Assembly (NCBI RefSeq): GCF_019925205.1
Contig: NC_083560.1
Coordinates: forward strand, 23,703,145 to 23,767,144
Length of the DNA stretch: 64,000 nucleotides
Origin: Metopolophium dirhodum
Lineage: Eukaryota; Arthropoda; Insecta; Hemiptera; Aphididae
Direction of reading: 5' to 3'
How positions within the stretch are numbered: position 1 is the first letter of the stretch; every line of letters starts with the position of its first letter. Shown here one piece after another: positions 47,364 to 59,536 of this stretch. The position numbers and the translations under genes are program-made. Under the pieces are notes generated by a model. The model was not told the DNA's origin. It saw nothing but the letters and a program-made list of their open reading frames with translations, and searched no databases.

Positions 47364-47915
47364 AATGTAATGTAATACAAGATTATCCATAAGTTTGTCT
47401 ATCTTAATCAAAAAAAAAATGGTGTACAAGAAAGTCAAATTAAATTTTTATGGGCGTTTGAAATTCACTAAAATTTTATTTGTTGGAAAAAAAGCGTGAA
47501 CATTTAATGCAAGGCTCCTGATATATTGTTATAAAAGCAGTTGAAAAATATTAAAAATACATGGACTCATTTTTTTTTTATAAGCATTTAAAGACCAAAT
47601 TTCGACAAAATTTAACAAATTTGATAGTTATTTTGTAGTTAAAAATGTATAAAATGTTCAACTTTTATAGCTAAGGATTGAAAATTGAAAACAAGGCTCC
47701 ACGTAAATAGGTTATAAATAAATTACTTTATTCACAATAATATCATCAAATATACTTGGTAACATCATAGGCTGACTGACCATTTTCGCTCAGAATCGTT
47801 TTTCTTAAACAATGATATTATATCATTGAATTCAAATTTAACACCATCCATTACAGTGACCCACTTGTAACCTACTGTACAGCAGAGCGACATCCACTTA
47901 TCCACCTTTTTTAGT
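47364..47915 (-). repeat. Family A pieces, mainly reversed
   Basis: From 47364 the sequence leaves the duplicated segment and gives family A in reverse (ATTTAATGCAAGGCTCC, ATAGCTAAGGATTGAAAATTG, CGCTCAGAATCG near 47785, CTGTACAGCAGAGCGACATCC). With 47115-47363 it forms an inverted pair. Confidence 0.7.
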
Positions 47916-48361
47916 TTTTTTTCTCTATAAATACAAAATGTTGGGTAAAAAAGCGTGAAAATTTAATGCAAGACTCCTGATATATACTCCTGAAAAATAT
48001 TAAAAACAAATAGGCACAATTTTTTTATAAGCATTTAAAGTTCGAATTTTAGGCAGTAAAATTATATTCCGTTTAACTAATGCAAGTAATTATTTATTCC
48101 TTTTTTTTCTCTCTCCTCCATAACAAATCCACGATACTCCGGCCTCACAAGTTCTCTGCTGGTGACCTTCCCGCAAGTTTAAGTCGGCCATTGGGAGCTA
48201 TACGTACAGTGCAGCGTTTCATGTGGTTAAAAATAAGTACATTTGTTATAAAACATTTGTATTATTTACAAGAAAAAGGCAAAATGCCAATGCGGTCGTG
48301 GGACTCCTTCGTATGTCTACGCTAATATATTAGGCCGCCAGTCCGACCGTGTCTGCAAGGT

Positions 48362-48772
48362 TTAGAGTGCGTCTCACACGCATGACGCGTTGTCTCCGTC
48401 TTTCGCACAGACGCCATACCAAATTTTGTTCGCCAGTTTCAATAGTGTGGTGTTAGTTTTAGAGTGAACTGACCTGTTATCAAACTTTTAGGTAATAACA
48501 TTATTTGTGTTCTCTCGTTGATTTTTTACGATATTTTAATTTTTAAGTGAATTATGAAAATGTTCAAACATTAATGTTTTACATACTAATGACTCACTTA
48601 AAAATTTAAATATCGTAAAAAACCAACGAGAGAATACAGATAATGTTGTTACTCAGAAGTTTGATAATAGGTCAATTCATTTTAATGTCAAAACTGACAG
48701 TCCCATATTGAAACTAGCGAATGACAATTTTCTATGTGTAAGACCAACACATGCGGGTTCAACATCATTAAG
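48362..48772. repeat. Family B-like foldback MITE, complete but diverged
   Basis: The arms mirror each other: CGCGTTGTCTCCGTCTTTCGCAC versus GTAAGACCAACACATGCGG, GTGAACTGACCTGTTATCAAAC versus GTTTGATAATAGGTCAATTC, and CTCTCGTTG-TTTTTTACGATATTT around the centre. It lies ~220 bp beyond the spermidine synthase stop codon. Confidence 0.7.
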
Positions 48773-48994
48773 TATATGGGTATAATGTGCTTAGCTGTAA
48801 TGTAATATCGTACAGAAGCAATTAACGACCAAAATAGATATTTTATTTAAATCATATATAATATTATAATCGTGTGTTACATTATATGATATAGGTATCG
48901 TATTATCGTATATTGAAATGAAAATTAATATGATCTTTATGTGATAGGTACTGATGATACACAAAAGACGCAAGTCGCATAGGTAATATTTTTA

Positions 48995-51900
48995 TTACAA
49001 ATTGTTTTCGTCGTCGTCGAGAGCGTCGATGACAAACGCCGGCAATGCAAACGCCGATTTGTGAATCTCGGTAGTGTAGTAACGAAGCTTCATATCCTTT
49101 CGCTGTTGGTTAGTCAATTGGTGCACCGGATTTAAAAAGTCTGTATTCTGTGAGACAAAAAAAAATCAAATTAAACACAATATTATACGTCATATTATAT
49201 CGTACAAAAACACGAGACAAAATACGCCGAGTTGAGGACACGCATATGGTTAGTAAATCATTAATTTAAATAGAGTACCTATCTAATTATGTACAATAAT
49301 AATTGTATAAATAATGCAAGTAGGTACAAAAAAAATTTTAAATACAGTAGATTTAAAAAAAAAAGGTGGGTAAGTAGATGTTGCTCTGCTGTACAGTAGG
49401 TTACAGGTAGGTCACTGTAATGGTGTTAAATTTGAATTTAATGATAAAATATCATTGTATAAGAAAAACGATTCTGAGCGAAAATGGTCTGTCAGCCTAT
49501 GATATTACTAAGTATATTTGATGATATTATTGTGAATAAAGTAATTTATTTATAACCTATTTACGTGGAGCCTTGTTTTCAATTTTCAATCCTTAGCTAT
49601 AAAAGTTGAACATTTTATACATTTTTAACTACAAAATAACTATCAAATTTGTTAAATTTTGTCGAAATTTGGTCTTTAAATGCTTATAAAAAAAAAATGA
49701 GTCCATGTATTTTTAATATTTTTCAACTGCTTTTATAACAATATATCAGGAGCCTTGCATTAAATGTTCACGCTTTTTTTCCAACAAATAAAATTTTAGT
49801 GAATTTCAAACGCCCATAAAAATTTAATTTGACTTTCTTGTACACCATTTTTTTTTTGATTAAGATAGACAAACTTATGGATAATCTTGTATTACATTAT
49901 CAAATCTTGGATTTAAAAAAAAAATTTATATGAATTCTCCACTCAAAATAATTTGCTAAATTTTGAGATTTTTCCGTATTTTGTCAAGGTTTGAACTTTA
50001 AATGCTTATAAATAAAAACTGTGACTAAGGATTTTTAATGTTTTTCAAATATCATTGTAACAATATAGTAGGAGCCTCGTATAAAATTGTCAAGCTTTTT
50101 TACCCAACAAATAAAGTTTAATTGACATCCATAGAAAAAATACTAGTAAAATTTGATACTGAAAATGTTCCTAAACAGTTCAAAACAAATCAAAATATTT
50201 TTGAAATTTTATCGTGTATAGAAAATGCAAATATAAACAACCAGTGACCATTTCATACATCAACGGTTATTTGTTTTAGAGTTACACCAAAAACCAAGAT
50301 CGATCTTGTCAAAAACCAATTTTGCGTAAAAATTCCAGCTTTGCTTAATTTTTTTTTGCGTTTGCAAACCTCTGGGAATTTAATATTTTTATCTCACCAA
50401 GCACCAATAAGTAAAAATAAAAATAAAAATGATAATAAGTCACACATCATTGTAAAATCAATACATTCATCGCTCAGCTCAGAATCTAGTGTATATATAT
50501 CTTAATATGAATTTTAAAAATGAAATTTAATGCCGGTAATACGACATCACAGCGTAAACTACTATCTATCTATTAATACAATTAATCTCATCGTTTTATA
50601 GGCGATCGCTTTAGGAAAAACGTGCGCTAGGGGCAGTTAAAAACCATATTATACGACCATAATTTAAAAAAAAATTATGATTTGGTTGTTTTATTTAAAA
50701 TAAAACGGAAGTGGAGAAAAAAATTATAAAATTATTAATTAAATTAAAATATTTCTCCAAAATTATAAAATCGAAAAAATATGCCCTATAAACAAAAAAA
50801 AATTCCCCGAAAAATGTTGAACATTATTCCGCTAACCTAAACATTAAATACTTTAGTGAGTAATAAGTTTTATTTTATAAAACTCCGAAATTTGATTTTT
50901 ATACATTTAAATAGGTACCTACTCCGAATAATTTTCTGCTCCGGAATTTGAAATACAAAATATATGGTGTCATTCAAAAATTAAAAAAATGATAATGATA
51001 AAAATAGAAAATAAAATTTTTGTTTCATAAATGTTGTTTTGAAATAACATAAAAATAATATTTTCAAAAAAGTTAAATCTTTTTGAAATTATGAAAGTAG
51101 GTATAGTGTAGTTGCACAACACGCAATAATGCATCAGCGCCAAATGTTCTTATCAAGTTACATACATACATACATGTGTACATGCATCAATACATAAATA
51201 CATAAATACAAGTTATAAACATATATAGACAATGGTAGTAAACATACAAAAAAAGTCGCGTCAGACCAGCGTTCCATGTTGGCCAGGTATAGGCTAGTTA
51301 GTGGTGTTTTCTCAGATTTTATATGAACATTCGGCGCCGTTCAACGCTGTGTTTGAATATAGGTATGCTATCGTACAACCATAGGAAGCAGAGCCGTAAG
51401 AAGCTCTTCTGACGCCTGAGGCAAGTTTGAGTGTAGGCGTCCAAAAAATTCTCATTAACTCTCATCTCATTTAATTCTTATAAAAAAATTATGACAATGT
51501 ATTTTAAATATTTTCAACTGCCACTGTAACAATATATTATGAGCCTTGGATTACATTTTCAAGATTTTAGACCCAACGAATAACATTTTATAGACATTTA
51601 TAGAAAATAAACTAAACAAAATGGCAACTGAAAATGTCTGTAAACAGCTCAAAACAAGTCAGTATATTTTAAAATTGTATGGTGTATAGAAAATTCTAAT
51701 ACAAACATTCAGTGAAAATGTCATGTATCATTACAATCATTTGTTTTAGAATTACACCGAAAACCGAAATCGAATTTGTCAAAAACCGATTTTGCATAAA
51801 AATTCAGTTTTTCTTTAATTTTTTTTCCCCGGCGCTTTTGAAAACTACTGGGAATTTTGACCACCCAAAGTACTGACTAGATTCATTTTCCCATCAAAAA

Positions 51901-54900
51901 ATATACTGTTAAAGAAAATCTAAGCATTTTTACTATCCTAAAAGGTAACGACCGACACAAAAAACAACATGCACATCATTGTAAAATCAATACATTCATC
52001 GCATTAGAATTTAAAGTTTGTCTAGGTTTAGGGCCCACGATGCATTGGCGCCTGAGGCAAATGCTTCTATCGCCTCACCTTTACTACGCCCCTGATAGTA
52101 AGCACGGCAGTAAACATGGTGTTTCGATGACTTATTATTATTATAACAGGTGTACCTCGTCAAGACTGCCGAGTGCGAAACCGATCTGACCCGCCGGATA
52201 GGTGGAGACATAAGACGTCGCGTACGCCGCTTTGGCGAATACTCCTTTGCAATGGTTGTGCATTGCCGCCGCGTTTTTCAAATGTCCCCAAAAAGTATCG
52301 GCCTGCGAACAAACGATGCCACCGGGACGCAGTGCTCGTTTCATTAGTTCAAAGTAAGATTTTTGGAATAGTGAAGCAGCCGGACCTATTTGATTGAAAA
52401 AAAAACATGTGACAGCCATAAGTATGTAGGTACTTTTCGATTTACAAAAATTAGTTAAATGTTAATATAATACTGTAGTAATACGACGTAATATTTATTA
52501 GTATTATCTAAATAAATAATTAACGATTTGTATCACATAAACAAAATTATGGGCCCGTAAATATATTCCACCGATATAGTTCTCCAAAACTAGTTTAATG
52601 AGTGTTGATATGTTGTTATTGGTAAATAAATAGGCTAAGTCACAGTCAATATTATTAATAAGAGATGAGGTAAGACATTTGGCCGCCTCGAGTTATAACA
52701 CGTAAATAATTTTAATAATATAATGGTATTGACATTTTACATTTTAAATAAATATTAAATAGTGACTGAAATATCAAAACATAAATAATTATGTAAATAT
52801 ATTTGTATTGTACCTAAATGTATCATATTTTTATATAGTTTTCTTATATTATTTAAAAAATTAATTTGACTGATAAAACTGTATCGCAGGTAATATAATA
52901 TTTAATAATATTTTAAAATTTATATTTTGGTATAAATATAAAAATTATTCTAACATTTTAAGTTTTATAAAAAGAAATTTTAAATGAAAAAAAGCGTTTT
53001 AAATTTAGTAGATAATTTAAGATACCGGAGGACCAAACTTCCTATCTCAATAACAAACAACGACGAAACGTCCGCTATTCATTGTTATCATAATATAACA
53101 TTATAATATAGGTAGTACGTATACATAATAATAATAATAATAATAATAATATGTACGTAGGTACCTAATTACAAATAATTATAATATTAATATACTTTTT
53201 TTTTAAATAATTTGAAAATTGTAAATTAATTAAGTCTATTTATGGAGTCAATCGTCTTTGTCTTTGATCGACTCATCTTGAGAAATATAAACAAAATGGT
53301 TTTTTTAAATGTAAGTACCTATTCAATAAAAGGTTTTAAATAAAATTCAATATAACAATAGGTCGGTGAAATCTGTAGGCCACCTGTGTTTCGATATACC
53401 AATATATAGTTACATTCGGTAGAGCTTACATTATAAGAAATCGGTAAAATGTATGATCATATTAAATCAGTTACGTGAAATCTTATGAGTCATGACTTTA
53501 TGTGCATTGCAGATGTGTGTCTACTGTCTATTATTACTATAGGGACCTGCGGGGGCGATTGTAAACTATCCCGATTTTAATGACCTGTAAACTCTCTAGA
53601 TGGTAAATTCTCCGGGTGTACTCCAATAGTAATTTACTACCTAACAGGAACATGTAATCTCCGCGGGGGCCGCTCCAGTACCACCTGTCGGGTAAATGTA
53701 ATCTCTCACAGGTCTACTTCGATAGGTAAGTATTGCTAATTTTCATTCAAAAAAAGTAAATTATTGAGTAATAAAAATCAATGCATTTAGCTGCTATGGG
53801 TTATAATTATAGTCATAATACAAATAAAATAAATCAAATAGGTATACATTTAAGTGTAATTAAAAAAAAAGTAAATTGTATAATAATAAAAATCAATGTT
53901 TTAGCTGCTGTGAGCTAAAGTATACAGTATACTTAATACTAAGCATTTCAATTTCATTTTTATGGTAGTACGAACAGACAAATTTCAAAAACTTAAGATA
54001 GGTATTTATTTATTGGTATTTATAGTCTATTATTTTTTGTGATATTTTTAATATTATAGTTTTACTTTTTTTATTTGGTTTATTGTAATTTTTAATTTTT
54101 ATGTACACTTAAGTTTGAAAATCTGTTAGAGCATTAATTATTAACATAAATATAGATGGATGAGTAGGTACTGGATAAATAGCCAACTCACAGTGTAGCA
54201 ATAATATTTAAAACGACTCTGGAGAGTTTACTCATTTCCTTCAGGTAAACATCATGTTGACCCGGGAGAATTCACATATTTTGTTCAGGTAAACATAATA
54301 TTGACCCAGTAGAGCGTACCATCGTGAGAGTTAACTAGTTTTAAAAATCGGGAGACCTTACCATACAATCGGGAGAGTTTACCACCGTCCCCTGCCAATT
54401 AATAAACGAAGGTCGATCGATGCTAGTTTAAAGTATACCTATGGGATCAGAAGAATCGGTTATGATGACGTCGTAGTATTGAAAGTGTTCTTCCATGAAT
54501 TTGAAACCGTCAGCTACGTGCAGGTTGACTTTAGGGCTGTCGAATCCTTGAGCCATGAACGGTAAATATTTCTTCGACAATTCGATTACGCGTTCATCAA
54601 TTTCCACTTGGTCAATGATTTCGACCAATGGGTATTTGGCTACTTCCCTGGCTACCCCTCCATCACCACCACCAACGATGAGCACCTGTTAATTAAAATC
54701 AATTAAGGTTAGGACAATCGACAAATAGATGGTATGTAAATGTATACATAATAAATTTATTGTAACGATACCAACCCTTTGCGGTTTTGGGTGACTGAAG
54801 AGTGGCAAAAAGGAAATCATTTCTTGATAAGAATACTCATCAAATTCCGTGCACTGAATCATTCCATCGAGTACCAATACGACGCCGTGTGATTTGCTAT

Positions 54901-57900
54901 TGACGAATCAATTATTTTAATTAGTATTAAGAAACAAAATCATGGTAAGTACCGTTATATATTTTAATATTATGTAGATATTATATTACAATCTATGGAT
55001 GATAATATATACAGATTATATACATAATGCTAAAACATATTTCAACCATTTATATGATTATATTCTATTTTAATATTATTGTTGTGTCATAATATTACAT
55101 AAATAAAAGCAATTTAAAAAAAATCTGGTAGTATAGCGGATATATTTAGGTACATAATATGACTAATTTTGAATGAACTATATTATGTACGAAGTCGATA
55201 ATTGTGTGTGAAATGTACCTCAATAATTATAACAGTCCTACTACCTACTACTTTGTTCCTTGTACTTTGTACCTAAGAGGCCATCAAAATCATTTTATAT
55301 GTATATTGGGTTAATATGGCCATCTGGCTAATCTTTTTGATTCGGTAAATCATTATAAGTCAATAACATAATTAAAACATGTTTTATTTATACTTTCATT
55401 TTTATTGTTTTAGCGCAAGATAGGTTTTTTTAGTGCACATAAGTCCTAAATTAATGAGACATAGGTACAAAAATATTTTAACATGATCTAAATATTAGGC
55501 GGGCAAATAGGTATTACAAGCCCGGACTTGTTACTTTTGTCAAAAACAATTCATTCCATTTGGGACTTGTAAAGTTTAAGATAATATTGAATTTGTTACC
55601 CTATTTATAAAAAAATTAATAGGTCCGGATGTATTATTTTTTCTAAAAACCATTTTAAATTGACATTTTTAATCACCCATTTACGATACATCATAATATT
55701 ATTATCATTTGTGTGACAATTGTGTCATGTTGTGTTGTAGTTATATCTACAGTCTTGCGAGTTTCTTATTTTATTTTAATTGATTGATAAAATTAATATT
55801 CAATACAATTAGTAAACATTTCAACTTTCGTTTGGTACCTTATAGTATTATCATTTTTTTTTTTAATAAACATTTTTTATTAGTAAAATGAATATTGTTA
55901 TATGAGTTTTTATTTGTACATATTTTAAATTTTTATTTGCCAACAATATTAAGTTTTTGTTTTATATTTTGATAAGTAAATTATACTTTTTCTTTAATTT
56001 TTAATTTGTATTTGTTATTATTACATAATATGTACTGAAGAATTGATAATATAAAATAATTTTCATTTTAGCGTGAAAAACGCTACATTCTTATATTTCA
56101 CATTGAATAAACAATTACAATATTTTTTCTTTTTTTAACCTTTTTACAAGAATTATAATATGTTATAAATATTATATTTTAATTTTAAATTAAGAGTTTG
56201 TATTAAATTAATAACTTTTACTATGTCCATAAAAATCTTGTATGTCCACAGAAAAAATATATTATAGTTACCACTTATAACAAGTCACATTTAAAAAAAA
56301 AACAATTTTAAGACCTAAAAGTAATAATTTATGTAATCTACAGAATACCTACTTTACACAAATAAATAAATTGCAACACCGAAAAACAAAATTTTACAAC
56401 ACAAATTATTTGGCATTGAATAATTTAAAATCTTAAAAATCCTCTCTTGTAAAATTTAGTGTTTGTGACGTACAACTGTTGGCCTCTTACCCATCGATAT
56501 ATTATAGGTATATAGGCATATAGCGATATAATATATATTATTTTAACGTCTTTAGTAATCCCTACTAATATTATTATAAATGTCAAAGTAACTCTGTCTG
56601 TATATAACGCTTTCAACCCTAAAACAATGAACTGAATTTGGTGAAATTTGGTGAAATTTGGCACAGAGATAGATTAGACTTAAATGAAAGTCATGTAGGC
56701 ATCCTATGACTATATTATGACGCAAAAAAATGCTTGAAGGGCAGTTTTTTAGAACACACATTTGGAACTGTCAATTTTAATTGACATGTCCATTTGTAAA
56801 ACGGAGAAGACAAATATTATAACATTATAACTTTTATCCAAAGATTTGTAAATATAATGTGTAAAAATAGACTATGTTTAATATAAATATATACTTAAAA
56901 TCTTATATAAATAATATATATCATAAAGGTACAATGTACAAGGTACTGCAATAGTTATTTACATTTCACAATCAAAGATCGACTGCGTATAGTTTATTAA
57001 AAATGACCTACCTAATATCATTGAGTATATAATATTATATTGTATAAATAAAATTACAATATATATTCAATGCTAACATGTAAATATATATAGTGCCCAC
57101 TTACAAGTTGAAAATCATCATTTTTTAACTGCTTTTATTTATGAAATATGATAACACAACATATAATTATCATAGAAATTGTTGACAAATTTTTTGGCAT
57201 TATCTATTATCAGTTAATAGATATAATATAATCGCTGGAAATTAAAATTAATAAAGTACGTATATGTATACTATTGGTTATTATATATATATATTGAAAT
57301 ATATGTCGCTTTTCAATATATTTTATAATAGAATCCATTTAATTGGGATTTGAGACAGTCCCTAACAAATGTATTGTATATAAATGTATTTGGTTAATCG
57401 GGACAGTTAGATAATAGGGAAAAACTGATCACCGCTCAGTGCGTCAATCAATTGAACGGATTTTACTATGTATACAGGGTGTAACAGGAAGACCTGAAAA
57501 AATAAAAATAAAATTATGCTGCTTAAACGTATGACAACACTTGTGAAATGTATAAAATTAATAAAAAATTTAAGAAATATACTCATGTCAGGAAATTCCC
57601 AAAAGTAATATTTTGTAAAAAGTTATTACATTCTAAATTAATTTAGTAAAGCACTCAAAAAAATATTGATATTTTAAAAAAATTCTAAAAAATAAACTAC
57701 TTGACTAAGATAAATTTCCTTGCCATCAAAATTGTTCTTATAATCACATTTACAAATTGGTTATTTTGAATTTTATTTTCACTACTAAAAAACCAAAATA
57801 ATATTGTACTTATAACGAAGACGACTATCAATTATACGAAAAAAAATATTTAAAAATATTGATTAGAACAAAAGTTATTTCATCTATCAGGTCTTCTTGT

Positions 57901-58555
57901 TAGACCCTGTATATACATTTAATGAAATAGGTAATCATACAATTTTAAGAGCCGAAGTACGGCGTCTTCCTAAGAGGACGCTACACTCGCATGTGTTGTC
58001 TTTGTCTTACAAATGCACAACAAAACAAAAACTGTTTTGGGCGGGAAATAACCGAGAAGGCTACAATCATAATTAAGAAACAAGATTTTCACCACATAAA
58101 AAGAGAACTTTGGCTGTGCAACGTTGTTTTCATTTTTTTTATATAATTTATATAAACAAAGTTTTTCAATTTTGAAAAACACAAACAATAATGGTTTTTG
58201 AAACAGCAAGAACTTTTTCAATATAAGTGATATCAGAGAAATAAAAACAACGTTGCAGAGCCAAAGTTCTCTTTTTTATGTGATGAAAATCTCATTTCTT
58301 AGTTATGACTGTAGCCTTCTCGGTTCTTTCCCGCGCAAACCAGTTTTTGCTATGTTGTGCATATGTAAGACGGAGACAACACATGCGGGTGCAGCGTCCT
58401 CCTAATAGGCGTGTAAAAACTTACGTTTTCAATACTAATATCTCCTGGAATTTGGACTGTTCCTTGTGCAGGACTTGTTCGACTTCCATAGAAAAACTTC
58501 TGCCCGGCAACAGGTCCGTGAGCTCGCTGAACCATCCTGTCTTCAACTTGTCCAT
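48995..58555 (-). CDS. SpdS: Spermidine synthase, 5 coding exons (293 aa)
   Basis: Minus-strand exons: 58555-58425, 54896-54776, 54685-54439, 52385-52156 and 49147-48995 (total 882 nt). It transfers the aminopropyl group of decarboxylated S-adenosylmethionine to putrescine, in the cytosol. Support: residues from GWFSE through KFQEILVLKT (N-terminal strands), VLVLDGMIQCTEFDEYSYQE, the GGGDGG nucleotide loop (89-94), the ITDSSDP catalytic loop with Asp161 and Asp164, then TYPAGQIGF, and the C-terminal LRYYTTEIHKSAFALP. Length is close to the animal enzymes (~300). The start ATG at 58555 begins MDKLKTGWF. The exon 2 donor is AGG|GTTGGT, weaker than consensus but the only one that keeps family sequence. 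Introns are filled with transposons: 57471-57912 and 57973-58402 in intron 1, 53542-54397 in intron 3. The last exon exists in three copies. Confidence 0.95.
49365..50486 (+). repeat. Family A repeat, near full-length, in spermidine synthase intron 4
   Basis: It begins GGTGGGTAAGTAGATG-TTGCTCTGCTGTACAGTAGG and ends CATCGCTCAGCTCAGAATC. It has the same order of blocks as 7586-8946. Its first ~240 bp are part of the segment duplicated at 46799-47363, so the repeat was in the intron before that duplication. Confidence 0.8.
50487..51439. other. Intronic AT-rich sequence
   Basis: I see no exon. A short ACATACATACATACATG-type microsatellite lies at 51161-51185. Confidence 0.35.
51440..52003 (+). 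repeat. Family A repeat, 3' half
   Basis: It runs from TTAATTCTTATAAAAAAATTATG through TATATTATGAGCCTTGG to GTAAAATCAATACATTCATCG. A GCCTGAGGCAA word occurs on both sides (about 51414 and 52052), suggesting insertion into another repeat. Confidence 0.65.
53125..53151. repeat. (ATA)n microsatellite
   Basis: Nine perfect trinucleotide units in spermidine synthase intron 3. Confidence 0.85.
53542..54397. repeat. 856-bp inverted-end element with GTAAACTCTCC motifs, in intron 3
   Basis: The left end (GGGGGCGATTGTAAACTATCCCGAT) and the right end read inward (GGGGACGGTGGTAAACTCTCCCGAT) match. Variants of GTAAAYTCTCC, GAGAGTTTAC and GGGTAAATGTAATCTC recur at both ends. No ORF is seen. The outer right edge is ~40 bp from the donor of exon 3. 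Confidence 0.65.
54897..56549. other. Spermidine synthase intron 1, AT-rich part
   Basis: I found no exon in either strand, and no recognisable TE apart from simple AT-rich runs. Confidence 0.4.
56550..56765 (-). repeat. Dispersed arthropod-type repeat fragment
   Basis: The words CCCTACTAATATTATTATAAATG, AAAGTAACTCTGTCTGT, AATTTGGTGAAATTTGG and GGCACAGAGATAGATTAGA form a block I recall as widespread in insect genomes, often linked to Helitron-like non-autonomous elements. That assignment is from memory. It contains a duplicated GGTGAAATTT. Confidence 0.5.
57471..57912. mobile_element. 442-bp MITE with TATACAGGGTGT ends (Tc1/mariner style)
   Basis: The left TATACAGGGTGTAACAGGAAGACCTGA mirrors the right TCAGGTCTTCTTGTTAGACCCTGTATA. 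Terminal TACAGGG with a TA at each edge fits the TA target preference of IS630-Tc1-mariner elements. It has no ORF. Confidence 0.8.
57973..58402. mobile_element. 430-bp family B foldback MITE, best copy, TA-flanked
   Basis: It is flanked by TA at 57971-57972 and 58403-58404. The arms of ~160 bp mirror each other: RGAGGACGCTRCACYCGCATG, TGTTGTC, GGCTACARTCATAA, AGAGAACTTTGGCTSTGCAACGTTG. It is an almost complete palindrome with a short AT-rich loop. Its edge lies about 20 bp from the 5' splice site of spermidine synthase exon 1 (exon edge 58425). Confidence 0.85.
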
Positions 58556-59455
58556 ATTTAAGTAATAAATACCTCCAACGTTGACGACGATGACGACTAT
58601 ATTGTTAGCTGAGGAGAAGCGAGCGTCGGACGTCTGACTGTGTGAAGTGTACAGACTATAAAATGCGGTTTAGTAATACAGTCGGCCGGCAGTCATCGGC
58701 TGCCCGACACACCTCCCCCTTCCCTCGACATGTGTCTACAAATTATTATATACACCTGTTTATCTCCGGTGACCATCGATATAAACGACTAACCTGCGTA
58801 CAAAACACTAAGGAGGCATTGGTTGGTATGCGTGCAGCATATTATTATATAGCTAATAGGTATATATTTTGTACCAGGGGTGTCCAAAGTGTGGCCAGCT
58901 CCTTTACATTTTTCCTAAGCCATTTATCATCCATTTCAGTGACCCACTTGTAACCTACTCTACAGCAGAGCAACACCCACTTGTCCACCTTTTAATTTAT
59001 TATATAATATGTTATATATTATAACCCATATTTTAACGTTTTTAAGTAGGTAGGTATATATTATTAAGTGTTAAATAGTATCTTTTGTATTGCTATAACT
59101 CCCATGCCCTTGTTATAATAATGTATTAAATGTAATGCCTGAATAGTATTTAGTATTCTACTGGTTCATTTATGAACTCAATCTAAACTTTGTAATTTTA
59201 ATTGATAATAATTAGTAATTACAACTGATTTCTCAAACAACCCAATTTAATAATTTATGTTTATTTTTTTTACGTACTAATGTGGACAATTATAATGAAA
59301 TATGAAAAGAATATAGTAATTGGTAGACTACAAGAGTAAAGAAAATCTATACCTGGCTTGAGCAGGCCATTTTATGTAAACTGTCCATCTCTAGTATATT
59401 TAAAAATTAGTGTTTATCTAAATTTCACTTATTTTTACTATTACATTTTTTTCAG
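58556..59455. promoter_or_regulatory. Upstream region of spermidine synthase (candidate promoter)
   Basis: 58560-58730 is CpG-rich relative to the background (TGACGACGATGACGAC, GAGCGAGCGTCGGACGTC, GTCGGCCGGCAGTCATCGG) and directly precedes the start codon on the minus strand, as expected for a promoter and 5' UTR. A family A start fragment in minus orientation lies at 58930-58995. The ORF at 58642 is not supported. Confidence 0.4.
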
Positions 59456-59536
59456 GGAGAAATAGATAAGTTTATGTTGCCTTATTCAAATAGAACTGAT
59501 CGAAAATATCCTGATAGAACAATAACTGAAGATTGA
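59456..59536 (+). other. Candidate terminal coding exon of an unrecognised gene
   Basis: A pyrimidine-rich acceptor (ACATTTTTTTCAG) precedes 26 open codons ending in TGA (GEIDKFMLPYSNRTDRKYPD...). The composition is protein-like and less AT-biased than its surroundings. I could not find the partner exon upstream. It may be a real last exon or a TE scrap. Confidence 0.3.

Noticed and set aside
46660..48772. CRISPR-like or satellite array
   Set aside because: The repeats are a few transposon arms and duplications with irregular spacing and orientation, not a regular array.
58350..58565. ORFs on both strands across spermidine synthase exon 1
   Set aside because: The correct frame, from the minus-strand ATG at 58555, reads the enzyme's N-terminus. 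The others are shadows that run into the MITE.
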